A stretch of DNA of 26,231 bases from CAZILN01 sp964540005 (GTDB taxonomy: Bacteria > Bacteroidota > Bacteroidia > Bacteroidales > SM23-62): the NCBI GenBank assembly GCA_964540005.1, contig CAZILN010000187.1, positions 1-26,231 of the forward strand. The letters run 5' to 3'. Positions within the stretch are counted from its first letter, which is position 1; the number at the start of each line of letters is the position of its first letter. Shown here piece by piece: positions 8,490 to 16,121 of the stretch. Under the pieces are notes generated by a model that had not been told where the DNA came from, did not search any database, and saw only the letters and a list, made by a program, of their open reading frames with translations. The translations under genes and the position numbers were made by a program.

Positions 8490-9344
8490 TCATCCGGTTA
8501 TCATGTCAAGCACACCCCTTACATAACCGACAGATTCTGCCAGTCCGGGCAGGGGATCATTCTCGTCTTTTTCAAACTCAAAACTGACCATGTGGGAGTA
8601 TCCTTTTTCTACCAGTAATTTCAGGAAAGCAGGAATATCTATGACACCCCTGCCTATCTCTATCGTTGTACCCTCGGCAGTTGCCTCTGATTCGTCCTTG
8701 ATATGTACATCAAGTATCCTGTCGAAATATGCTGAAGTATCATGAAGCAGGTCGCTTCCTATCCTTACTGTATGTCCGATATCTATGCAGATACCTATCC
8801 TGGGATCAAGGCCTGAGATTTTCTCTATTATGCTTGCAGGAGTAGGATAGACGTCATCTCCCGGACCATGATTATGAATGGCAACCTGTATATCATATTC
8901 CTTGACTTTCTCTTCGACAAGCGGAAGCAGTTCGTGTCCCGGTACACCGATTATTACGTTCATCCCGGCCAGCCTTGCATATTCGAATGCATTGTCGACC
9001 TCTTCTTCAGTTCCCATATAGATAACCCCTCCTCCATACAGGTTCAATCCGGCTTCTTTGACTTTCTCAACAGTATCTGCAATCTGATCAGGAGTGCTGT
9101 CCATAGCCAGGTGAAAGCTTTTAAATGCCAGGTTCTTTATTTCCAGCCTGTTTGTCATTGCCAGTGTTTCTTCCAGGCTGAATTTGCGGAAGGTGTAGGA
9201 GGCAATACCCAGCTCGAACGGGATCTCAGGTTTTTTACCACTGGCTGCCGGTTCGCTTTTAGCAGTGCATGCAGGCAGGGCTCCCGCTGCTGCCAGTCCC
9301 AGTGCAGAGGTTTGCAGGAATTTCCGTCTTGAGTGTTTTTTCAT
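8490..9344 (-). CDS. Tat-exported sugar isomerase/epimerase-like TIM barrel
   Basis: The product has 284 residues. The N-terminus carries a twin-arginine motif SRRKFLQTS (5-13) and a lipobox LPAC with Cys26, so it is predicted to be a folded, Tat-exported lipoprotein. The mature domain is the xylose-isomerase-like/AP-endonuclease-2 TIM barrel: FELGIASYTFR at the first strand, then VAIHNHG, ICIDIGHT, DVHIKDE and VSFEFE, which place the usual acidic and His metal ligands at strand ends. Such proteins interconvert or epimerise sugars, and the Bacteroidota Tat versions act in the periplasm. It converges with the permease-ROK pair, separated by 59 bases, which suggests but does not prove a shared sugar pathway. 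Confidence 0.88.
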   Translation of the reverse strand: MKKHSRRKFLQTSALGLAAAGALPACTAKSEPAASGKKPEIPFELGIASYTFRKFSLEETLAMTNRLEIKNLAFKSFHLAMDSTPDQIADTVEKVKEAGLNLYGGGVIYMGTEEEVDNAFEYARLAGMNVIIGVPGHELLPLVEEKVKEYDIQVAIHNHGPGDDVYPTPASIIEKISGLDPRIGICIDIGHTVRIGSDLLHDTSAYFDRILDVHIKDESEATAEGTTIEIGRGVIDIPAFLKLLVEKGYSHMVSFEFEKDENDPLPGLAESVGYVRGVLDMITG

Positions 9345-9588
9345 AGTTTTGTTATTAGTAGTTCAGGTAATGATATTCCAGTTGCTAATTTAAGAATAAT
9401 TAAGTTTATTGGGACAGGATTGACCTATCTGCAATGATACTCAGGGTATAAGTTTTTAATACCGCCTGATTTTGTATATTTAAAAATAATTTGAATTTAT
9501 TTTCTGTTTGCAATTATTATGAATTAATTGTATAATAAATTAAATTTATTTTTCCTTCTCACGCTTACTCACTTATTGGCTGTTGGAA

Positions 9589-10695
9589 ATGAAGTGGAAC
9601 GACTTCTATAGTTTTTGTAAGATAATTTCTAAAGATAAACTCTCCCTTTTTTATGCAGGTGATTTCTCTGACGAAATTACCGTCCGCCTTATCGATCTGT
9701 CGGAATTATCCTTTACAAAAAGCAGAAACAGGGCTGCCATGAAAAAGAAAGTTTCTTTCCTCATGGCCGAATGCTTTCAGAATGTAATCCGGCATGCCGA
9801 TGCAAATCCCGTCAGAAGGTATGGCACAGGATACCCGGGGTTTTTTATGACGCGTAATATTGATGGGAATTATTACATCGCATCTGGTAACCTTATCAAG
9901 AATGAAGAAATCAGCAGCCTGCAATCAAAAATAGACGACGTCAATAACCTGAGCAAAGAGGAATTGAAGACTTTATATATGAACGTATTGGATACGGGCG
10001 GGATATCAGCGAAGGGGGGAGCCGGGCTGGGACTGATTGATATGGCGAGGAAATCGGGTAAAAAACTGGATGCTGAATATCACCGGGTAAACAGTTCTCT
10101 CACTAATTTCTATCTTCAGATCTTTATCGGAAAGGATGGAGAGGAAGATTCTGCAATAACCAGTCATCTGAAAGATTCCAGGGCTGTATATTTAGATGAA
10201 CTGATGAGACGGAATAATATCCTGCTGGCCTACCAGGGTGATTTCAACCAGGATTCCATACTGCCCTTACTGACAATGATCGATCAGAACATGGCTACGA
10301 ATCCTTCAGGAAAAGGCTTTAAAAAAAACCTGTATCATGAAATGGTTGAGATACTCCAGAATATCATGCATCATGGATATACTGAAGACAATAAAACGGA
10401 GGGAATATTTGCCATCGGTATGAGGGATAATTTCTATATCGTAGATGCAGCAAATTTCATCCGTCATGACCAGGTACAGGAGTTCCGGGAATCCCTGGAG
10501 CTTTACCTTACCATGGACAGTACCGAACTGAAAACATATTACAAAAAGATACTGAGGGAAGGCCCGAATAGGCCGGGTAAAGGTGCCGGTCTCGGAGTTA
10601 TTGACATTATCCGCCTGAGCAAAAGCAAACCGGAATTTCACTTTGAACCGGTTGATGAGAATAAGACTATGTTCTGTATAAACATATCGGTATGA
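9589..10695 (+). CDS. Tandem-domain SiaB-type protein kinase
   Basis: Starting at ATG 9589 (TTG 9583 would add two residues), the product has 368 residues and contains two consecutive SiaB-like GHKL ATPase domains. Domain 1 has an N-box ECFQNVIRHA (Glu61, Asn65) and glycine loop GGAGLGLIDMARKSG (143-157). Domain 2 has EILQNIMHHG (Glu254, Asn258) and GKGAGLGVIDI (330-340). The repeats also share YAGDF/YQGDF at their starts and LSKEELKTLY/MDSTELKTYY before the G-loop. SiaB in the Pseudomonas SiaABCD pathway is a single-domain kinase that phosphorylates SiaC; a two-domain form is unusual. Both ATP sites look intact. The next gene, overlapping by 4 bases (ATGA), is the SiaC-like partner, supporting a kinase-target pair. 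Confidence 0.85.
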   Translation: MKWNDFYSFCKIISKDKLSLFYAGDFSDEITVRLIDLSELSFTKSRNRAAMKKKVSFLMAECFQNVIRHADANPVRRYGTGYPGFFMTRNIDGNYYIASGNLIKNEEISSLQSKIDDVNNLSKEELKTLYMNVLDTGGISAKGGAGLGLIDMARKSGKKLDAEYHRVNSSLTNFYLQIFIGKDGEEDSAITSHLKDSRAVYLDELMRRNNILLAYQGDFNQDSILPLLTMIDQNMATNPSGKGFKKNLYHEMVEILQNIMHHGYTEDNKTEGIFAIGMRDNFYIVDAANFIRHDQVQEFRESLELYLTMDSTELKTYYKKILREGPNRPGKGAGLGVIDIIRLSKSKPEFHFEPVDENKTMFCINISV

Positions 10696-11090
10696 CCAAT
10701 TTCAATTCATTGGCGCCCATTTATCATAAGCCTACCGAAGATGAACCCGAGATGATCCTTGACTGTGAAGAGGGCCGCTTTGAATTTTCAGGCAGATCCC
10801 TCCCGGAAGATCCTGGATCGCTGTTTGATCCTGTCCTGGAGTGGGTCAGGGAGTATTCACAATCCCCTAACGAGGAAACGGTAATTCATTTCAGACTGGA
10901 TTATTTTAATTCTTCCACAGCCCGCTTTTTAGTCGAGATACTGCAACTTTTTGAAGATATCAGGCATTCCGGCAACAGGGTCAGTGTAAACTGGTGGTAT
11001 TTAGAAGACGACCAGATGATGGAGGAAAGAGGGGAGGAGATAGAATCAATCATTGACCTGGAGTTCGAATATAGTATGATCCCGCAGTAG
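10692..11090 (+). CDS. SiaC-like regulatory phosphoprotein (DUF1987)
   Basis: The product has 132 residues and a compact alpha/beta fold resembling anti-sigma antagonists. The signature YFNSSTARFLVEIL (71-84) is the SiaC family phospho-acceptor region; the likely acceptor is among Ser74, Ser75 and Thr76. In Pseudomonas the unphosphorylated form activates the diguanylate cyclase SiaD and the phosphatase SiaA resets it. Neither is present here, so the output of this pair is unknown. The start overlaps the kinase stop in an ATGA junction, implying translational coupling and near-equal production. The C-terminal half is strongly acidic. Confidence 0.88.
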   Translation: MTNFNSLAPIYHKPTEDEPEMILDCEEGRFEFSGRSLPEDPGSLFDPVLEWVREYSQSPNEETVIHFRLDYFNSSTARFLVEILQLFEDIRHSGNRVSVNWWYLEDDQMMEERGEEIESIIDLEFEYSMIPQ

Positions 11091-11209
11091 TCATTACCTG
11101 CTGATCGCTCAGAATAATTTAAACCATACTGAGCAATAATGTAATTTTACGCACTTGTTTGGACCTTGTTGCCAGATTATAATTTTAACATTTTAAAATA
11201 TATGTCGGT

Positions 11210-11653
11210 ATGGAATTAACACAGAGTTTTATTTCATTCCTGCAGGCGTGCATTACACCCGTAGCTTTGATCTCCGGGGTCGGACTTTTATTGCTGACCT
11301 TCACTAACCGTCTGGGAAGGACTATTGACCGGACCAGGCAGCTTGTTGAAGAGATGCACATCGAGCCTGTCTTGAAAAAGAAAGAAAAGAAAAACGAGAT
11401 ACAGATCCTTTACCAGCGAAGCAGGCTGTTAAGGATCTCAATCGGTGCCATGGTGATCAGTGTCATCTCCAGCAGCCTGATCATACCTGTCCTGTTTTTT
11501 ATGACACTGCTCGACCTTGATCTCAGGGTCCTCGGTTATCCCCTGTTTGTATTTTCCATTTTATCAATACTGGTTTCCTCAGTCTATTTCTTCATGGATG
11601 TAAGGCTGTCCCTCCACGCACTCCGTCTCGAGGCAAAAGATTATCTGAAGTAA
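11210..11653 (+). CDS. DUF2721 membrane protein
   Basis: The product has 147 residues. An N-terminal segment VALISGVGLLLLTFTNRLGR (18-37) carries the DUF2721 hallmark, a hydrophobic stretch followed by TNRLGR and IDRTR. A charged cytoplasmic loop rich in Lys follows (about 52-62), then two further hydrophobic helices at about 78-98 and 107-127. The family is inner-membrane and of unknown function. It follows the SiaC-like gene after 119 bases on the same strand. A shared operon is possible but the gap makes it uncertain. Confidence 0.8.
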   Translation: MELTQSFISFLQACITPVALISGVGLLLLTFTNRLGRTIDRTRQLVEEMHIEPVLKKKEKKNEIQILYQRSRLLRISIGAMVISVISSSLIIPVLFFMTLLDLDLRVLGYPLFVFSILSILVSSVYFFMDVRLSLHALRLEAKDYLK

Positions 11654-11716
11654 TTTCAGGTACTTATGTTACTTTTTACTGATTGAGTCGTCTTATAGGT
11701 AGAATGATTGTCTATT

Positions 11717-11740
11717 ATCGGACACAACTGTCCGATTTTA
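11717..11740. promoter_or_regulatory. Perfect palindrome, operator or short hairpin
   Basis: ATCGGACA at 11717-11724 and TGTCCGAT at 11729-11736 are exact reverse complements around the 4-base spacer CAAC, followed by TTTA. It lies 63 bases after the DUF2721 stop and about 130 bases before the GRAM-protein start. The trailing T run is short for a terminator. The perfect symmetry and distance suit a dimeric regulator site upstream of a promoter. A weak sigma-54-like element, TTGGCAT with GTGAT about 11 bases on, sits at 11811-11826. Confidence 0.45.
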
Positions 11741-11863
11741 ATACACATTCGATATGAACCTGAAAAGGAATAGATTTTATAAATGCCTTATATACAACAA
11801 CATAATGTTTTTGGCATTAAATGTGATAAACTATAATTGTTACTAAACCTAATATCCGGCAAA

Positions 11864-12172
11864 ATGGTTGTTCCCCTGAAAGCAAATGAAGTAGTAGTAA
11901 AAGCAGGAGATACTACATACCTGGCAGATGCAGAAAAAATTGGTGGTAAACTGATCGTAACCAATCAGCGCATATATTTCAAAACCAGTAACGGTCATGG
12001 CGAGAAGTATGACCTCGAGATCATACCCGCAGAGATTCAGGAAGTTATCTTTTTCAAGACTGGTGTTCTCCAATCAAATGGATTGAACGTAGTGATGAAA
12101 AGCGGTGATGAGATGAAATTCAGTCTCAAGAAACGAAACGAGATTGGTTCACTGATCAATAAAATGTACTAG
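11864..12172 (+). CDS. GRAM/PH-like domain protein
   Basis: The product has 102 residues from ATG 11864; a TTG at 11837 would add nine residues with no obvious purpose. The protein is soluble, without signal or helices spanning the membrane. It has the GRAM-type pattern of short strands: an acidic N-terminal strand, GGKLIVTNQRIYFKT (the signature TNxRxYF), IIPAEIQEVIFFKTG, LNVVMKSGDEMKFSL and a C-terminal helix. GRAM/PH-like domains bind membranes or partner proteins; the bacterial role is unknown. It is a single gene between a palindrome upstream and a strong hairpin terminator downstream, so probably its own transcription unit. Confidence 0.7.
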   Translation: MVVPLKANEVVVKAGDTTYLADAEKIGGKLIVTNQRIYFKTSNGHGEKYDLEIIPAEIQEVIFFKTGVLQSNGLNVVMKSGDEMKFSLKKRNEIGSLINKMY

Positions 12173-12211
12173 GAATATTGTAAGAGAACTTTATCAACCC
12201 AATATATATTC

Positions 12212-12247
12212 AAATAGGTTTGTCAATTTACTGGCAGGCCTATTTTT
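12212..12247 (+). terminator. Rho-independent-like terminator after GRAM gene
   Basis: The arms AAATAGG (12212-12218) and CCTATTT (12239-12245) pair perfectly. The stem continues inward with TT/GG wobbles and TGTCA/TGGCA, giving about 14 pairs around the 6-base loop ATTTAC. The structure ends in a T tract (12243-12247). It lies 40 bases after the GRAM stop codon. Confidence 0.75.
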
Positions 12248-12277
12248 ATAATATCCCTTTCATTCTATCCTTTCCAA

Positions 12278-12592
12278 TCAGTGTCCTGCAAACATCTCGC
12301 CTGCAGTTATCCTCGTTTTAAGGATATTCTCCCGTGGAGGCAAGGGACAGGTTGCAAATTCGACTGGAAAGCTTTCATTGCCATGAAATTCTTCCAGGTC
12401 CGGAAGATTGTAATCCCTCAGCCAGAACAGTCCTGCCAGGTTCAGCCATCCGTTCTCAGATGTAAGATTGCTGATTCGTTTTTCCTGCCATATCCGGTGT
12501 TCCTTCAGATAAGATTCTGTTTCTGATCCGGGCCCGGACTGACAGCTGATCAATACTGACAGTTATGCTAATATTGCGATCCTGATTATCAT
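12278..12592 (-). pseudogene. DUF1684 lipoprotein, N-terminal remnant with nonsense codon
   Basis: On the minus strand an ATG at 12592 starts MIIRIAILA, then an in-frame TAA, then LSVLISC, which together spell a lipoprotein signal with one stop codon inside it and a lipobox LISC. The mature part continues with YLKEHRIWQEKRISNLTSE and GWLNLAGLFWLRDYN, the N-terminal hallmark of DUF1684 proteins. The frame ends after about 90 residues at 12278, whereas family members run to about 250-300. Both the signal and the bulk of the domain are therefore broken. A TTG after the nonsense codon could restart translation but would lose the signal. The function of the intact family is unknown. Confidence 0.72.
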
Positions 12593-12676
12593 TATGCTTA
12601 ATTTCCGGAAGGCAAATCTAACAGAAAATGGATTTATTAATTCAAACTGTTTCAGCCTTTAAATAATCATGATTAT

Positions 12677-12696
12677 ATTCGTGAGTACGAATTTTT
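12677..12696. promoter_or_regulatory. Palindrome upstream of the Na+/solute symporter
   Basis: ATTCGT (12677-12682) and ACGAAT (12687-12692) are exact reverse complements around GAGT, followed by TTTT. The element sits 43 bases upstream of the symporter start in an AT-rich leader. It could be an operator for a repressor of the symporter operon. A weak terminator for something upstream is possible, but no plus-strand gene lies immediately before it. Confidence 0.35.
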
Positions 12697-12735
12697 AAAA
12701 AATTATTCTTTCACGTTTAATTCAAAGATTTATAT

Positions 12736-14451
12736 ATGGGAAATATGTTCAATCTGGGATGGATAGACTATTCGATCATGCTGGTCTATTTTGTATTTGT
12801 TCTGGGAATAGGATGGGCCCTGAAACGGTATATGCGTTCAGCCACCGATTTCCTGGAGGCCGGAAGGTCCATACCTGCATGGATAACGGGACTGGCATTC
12901 ATTGCCACCAATATGGGAGCCCTTGAGGTAATCGGGATGGCTGCCTCGGGGGCCAAATATGGTATGATGGCTGTTCATTTCTACTGGATAGGTGCCATAC
13001 CGGCCATGATCTTCCTGGCACTTTTCATGATGCCGTTTTATTACGGTTCGAAAGCAAGATCAGTACCGGAATACCTGAAACTCCGATTTGATGAGAAAAC
13101 AAGGGGATTCAATGCCTTTTCCTTTGCCATCATGACAGTCTTTGCTTCAGGGATATCCATGTATGCCCTGGCCCTGCTTATGCAGACCCTGCTGGGTTGG
13201 GATTTCAACTTAAGCCTGCTTATTTCAGCGGTGATAGTCCTGGTCTATGTTTACCTGGGCGGACTGACTTCGGCAATTTATAATGAAGTCCTGCAATTTT
13301 TCCTCATTGTAGTTGGTTTCCTGCCACTGGTATTTCTTGGTTTAATGAATATCGGCGGGTGGGAAGGCCTTAAGGAAGGGCTGGCAGAAGTTGCGTTGGG
13401 CAACGGCTTTGAAGAGGGGGCATGGCTCAATACCTGGAAGTTCACCAATAATCCTGATGCCAACCCCATGGGGATCACGGCATTTGGGGTTATTATGGGC
13501 CTGGGCTTCGTACTGTCATTCGGATACTGGTGTACAAATTTCCTTGTTGTACAGCGGGCCATGGCGGCAAAATCCATGACGGCTGCCCGGAAGACCCCAC
13601 TTATAGGTGCTGTCCCGAAGATGTTCATTCCCTGGCTGGTCATTATTCCAGGGATGATTGCCATTGCCCTGCATACAGCTCCTGACAGCGGTTTTGACCT
13701 TCCTGTGAAAGGGAACTCCTTGGATTATGATATGGTCATACCTATGATGCTTAGTCGTTATTTTCCGACCGGGGTTCTCGGACTCGGGCTAACAGCTTTG
13801 ATGGCATCCTTTATGTCCGGTATGGCCGGAAACGTGACCGCCTTTAATACGGTGTGGACCTATGACATTTACCAGAGTTATATCAGGCCCAACCAGTCAG
13901 ACAGGCATTACCTTCGTGTCGGACAGCTGGCCACAGTTTTCGGAGTTCTGATCAGTATCGGTACTGCATACATTGCAAGGTCTTTCAATAACATTATGGA
14001 TTTTCTGCAACTGGTATTCGCCTTTATCAATGCTCCGCTGTTCGCGACCTTCCTCCTGGGGATGTTCTGGAAACGGGCCACAGGACACGGTGCCTTCTTC
14101 GGATTGATCATGGGGACGCTAGCAGCTGCAATACATCATGGCCTAACTGCACCGGCAGATGCTGTCACCCTGATAAAAGGGGGCTGGATGGGTAATCTTG
14201 TACATACTTACCCCAGCGAGATGGCACAGAACTTCTGGACAGCCATATATGCATTCACCGCCTGTTTTGTGACCACCGCTGTCATTTCAGTGGTGACCAC
14301 CCAGCTGAAGACCAACGAAGACATGAAGGGGCTGGTTTACTCTCTGACACCGCGGATTACCGAGGAAGATGTTCCCTGGTTCAGAAGACCTGCCACTCTT
14401 GCCATCATCGTTGGTGTCATCGCTTTAATACTGAGTTTACTATACTGGTAA
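12736..14451 (+). CDS. Na+/solute symporter, SSS/SGLT family
   Basis: The product has 571 residues and about 13-14 hydrophobic helices. The N-terminal layout is typical of SSS: DYSIMLVYFVFVLGIGWAL, then the RSATDFLEAGRSIPAW loop and ITGLAFIATNMGALEVIGMA. GLTSAIYNEVLQFFLIV (after helix 5) is the SGLT-type conserved stretch. The family couples Na+ entry to uptake of sugars or similar solutes; the substrate is not readable. A two-helix protein follows after 12 bases, then a serine hydrolase lipoprotein and an SDR dehydrogenase, all on the same strand. That suggests uptake and processing of one compound (inference). Confidence 0.9.
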   Translation: MGNMFNLGWIDYSIMLVYFVFVLGIGWALKRYMRSATDFLEAGRSIPAWITGLAFIATNMGALEVIGMAASGAKYGMMAVHFYWIGAIPAMIFLALFMMPFYYGSKARSVPEYLKLRFDEKTRGFNAFSFAIMTVFASGISMYALALLMQTLLGWDFNLSLLISAVIVLVYVYLGGLTSAIYNEVLQFFLIVVGFLPLVFLGLMNIGGWEGLKEGLAEVALGNGFEEGAWLNTWKFTNNPDANPMGITAFGVIMGLGFVLSFGYWCTNFLVVQRAMAAKSMTAARKTPLIGAVPKMFIPWLVIIPGMIAIALHTAPDSGFDLPVKGNSLDYDMVIPMMLSRYFPTGVLGLGLTALMASFMSGMAGNVTAFNTVWTYDIYQSYIRPNQSDRHYLRVGQLATVFGVLISIGTAYIARSFNNIMDFLQLVFAFINAPLFATFLLGMFWKRATGHGAFFGLIMGTLAAAIHHGLTAPADAVTLIKGGWMGNLVHTYPSEMAQNFWTAIYAFTACFVTTAVISVVTTQLKTNEDMKGLVYSLTPRITEEDVPWFRRPATLAIIVGVIALILSLLYW

Positions 14452-14463
14452 AAAAAAAGAATC

Positions 14464-14727
14464 ATGGGAGTAAATATAAAATTACCTATCGGGCTGATGT
14501 TTTCCATACTGGGTATCCTTCTTACTGTTTTTGGATTAGTTACTGCTGCTGATACAGAAATGTATAAGAAATCAATGGATCTGAATGTAAACCTGTGGAC
14601 GGGACTGTTTATGATAGCAGTGGCAGGTGTTTTGCTTATCAGCCTTATAGTTGAGAGAAAAGCGGCTAAAAAGAATTCAGCAGAGCAGACGTCAGCAGAG
14701 CCGAACTCAGAAGAGAAGACTGCATAA
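14464..14727 (+). CDS. Small two-helix membrane protein next to symporter
   Basis: The product has 87 residues with two hydrophobic helices at about 8-28 and 44-63, and a Lys/Glu/Ser-rich tail in which SAEQT-SAEPN-SEEK forms a short imperfect repeat. It starts 12 bases after the symporter stop behind an A-rich leader (a run of nine A). Its constant position and size recall small accessory subunits of other SSS transporters, such as the DUF485 and DUF4212 partners, but it does not clearly match either by eye. A role in symporter assembly or regulation is inference. Confidence 0.7.
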   Translation: MGVNIKLPIGLMFSILGILLTVFGLVTAADTEMYKKSMDLNVNLWTGLFMIAVAGVLLISLIVERKAAKKNSAEQTSAEPNSEEKTA

Positions 14728-14782
14728 ACCTGGTATACCTGCCCGCTGCAGGAGCTATTATACCATTAAATATACAGGACTT

Positions 14783-16054
14783 ATGAAAACCATTGTAATT
14801 CGACTTCTGGTAATAGTATTATTACCCTCAGTTATCTTACTCTCTTGTTCAAGGGATAGTACTCCTTCTGTTCTTGTACCGGCCATCCCGGAATCGGTTG
14901 GATTTTCTTCACAGCGGCTCGAAAGGATAGACCGGCTTGTGAACCGGTATATAGAAGAAGAAAAGATACAGGGCGCCACTGCCCTGATTGCAAGAAAAGG
15001 GAAGATTGTATATCATAAGGGGTTCGGAATGAAGAACATAGAAGAAAATCAGATGATGGAGGCGGATGATATTTTCAGGATAGCCTCCATGACCAAGGCT
15101 CTGACCAGCGTGGCAGTCATGATGCTTTATGAGGAGGGTTATTTTCTACTGGATGATCCCGTCTCCAGGTATATACCTGAGTTTAAGGATATGGAAGTCC
15201 TGGTTACACTGAACGAAGATACCACCTACGTCTCCAGGCCTGCAAAAGGGGAAATCACTATCAGGCATCTCCTGACCCATACCTCCGGTCTCTGTTACCC
15301 GATTTTTAGTCCGGATGTTGAACCCCTGTTTACCAAGCATGGTGTTATTGATGGTCTTACTCCTGATCCGATTGTGCTGGCAGATGTTATGAAAACGCTT
15401 GGATCATTGCCCCTGATGTTTGATCCGGGTGAACAATACAGGTACGGATTGAGTACCGATCTGCTTGGATACATGGTGGAGCTGCTATCCGGAAAGAGCC
15501 TTAATGAATTCCTGAATGAGCGGCTTTTCGATCCGCTGGGAATGGAAGACACCTATTTTTACCTTCCTCAGGACAAGTATGACAGGCTGGTTCCGGTCTA
15601 TTCAAATACTGATGAGGGACTGAAAATCTCTGATATCGAGGATTATAACTATCCAAATGCAGGTAGTACTTATTTTTCAGGCGGAGGGGGCTTGTCCTCT
15701 ACTGTACTGGATTATGCAAGATTCATGCAGATGATGATCAATGGAGGAAGCTATGACGGTCACCAGTTCCTGAGCCGGAAAACCATCGATCTGATGACAA
15801 TGAACCAGGTTGGGGATCTGTGGGGAGATGGGGCCTTTGGCTTAGGATTCAGTATTGTCACAGATAAGACCAATCACCAGATCCTGGGTTCTGCCGGTAA
15901 TTACAGCTGGGGCGGGTATTTCTCGACATCCTACTGGATGGATCCCCGGGAAGAACTGATAGGACTGTTTTACTGTCAGGTGCAGCCTATGTTGTACGGT
16001 GAGATCCATCAGAAATTCCAGGTACTGACCTACCAGGCACTCATCGAAGAATAG
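14783..16054 (+). CDS. Serine hydrolase lipoprotein (beta-lactamase/class C family)
   Basis: The product has 423 residues from ATG 14783. A longer open frame reaching 14651 overlaps the small membrane gene and its extra residues are out-of-frame junk. An SPII signal ends in LLSC with Cys22. The class C/penicillin-binding fold carries Ser102-x-x-Lys105 (IASMTKALTS), HTSGL (166-170), a Tyr-x-x-Ser motif YGLS (221-224) and a glycine-rich GSAGNYSWGG block where beta-lactamases have KTG. Members cleave esters, amides or D-amino peptides; true beta-lactamase activity is unlikely given lipid anchoring and a carbohydrate-uptake context. It is probably cotranscribed with the symporter. Confidence 0.88.
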   Translation: MKTIVIRLLVIVLLPSVILLSCSRDSTPSVLVPAIPESVGFSSQRLERIDRLVNRYIEEEKIQGATALIARKGKIVYHKGFGMKNIEENQMMEADDIFRIASMTKALTSVAVMMLYEEGYFLLDDPVSRYIPEFKDMEVLVTLNEDTTYVSRPAKGEITIRHLLTHTSGLCYPIFSPDVEPLFTKHGVIDGLTPDPIVLADVMKTLGSLPLMFDPGEQYRYGLSTDLLGYMVELLSGKSLNEFLNERLFDPLGMEDTYFYLPQDKYDRLVPVYSNTDEGLKISDIEDYNYPNAGSTYFSGGGGLSSTVLDYARFMQMMINGGSYDGHQFLSRKTIDLMTMNQVGDLWGDGAFGLGFSIVTDKTNHQILGSAGNYSWGGYFSTSYWMDPREELIGLFYCQVQPMLYGEIHQKFQVLTYQALIEE

Positions 16055-16058
16055 ATCG

Positions 16059-16106
16059 GTTCGCAGATTCGCAGATTCGCAGGTTCGCAGATTCGCAGGT
16101 TCGCAA
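16059..16106. repeat. Octamer tandem repeat, six copies of RTTCGCAG
   Basis: Six contiguous 8-base units fill 16059-16106: GTTCGCAG, ATTCGCAG, ATTCGCAG, GTTCGCAG, ATTCGCAG, GTTCGCAA. The first base alternates A/G, the rest is constant except the last base. The array starts 5 bases after the serine-hydrolase stop and ends 15 bases before the SDR start, so it makes up most of the intergenic spacer and may affect coexpression. The period is not a multiple of 3, so it is not coding. Low-complexity octamers of this kind expand by slippage. Confidence 0.9.
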
Positions 16107-16121
16107 GATAAATAGACTGAT

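Noticed and set aside
9345..9588. Bacteroidota-type promoter (TTTG and TAnnTTTG) before the SiaB-type gene
   Set aside because: The region is AT-rich and has TTTG and TAATTTG strings, but none match the consensus spacing well enough to place a promoter.
11107..11134. GCTCAG/CTGAGC pair after the SiaC-like gene as a terminator
   Set aside because: A six-pair stem with a 16-base loop and no immediate T run is too weak to call.
14651..14782. Longer start for the serine hydrolase
   Set aside because: The extra residues come from the small membrane gene read out of frame, while ATG 14783 starts a perfect lipoprotein signal.
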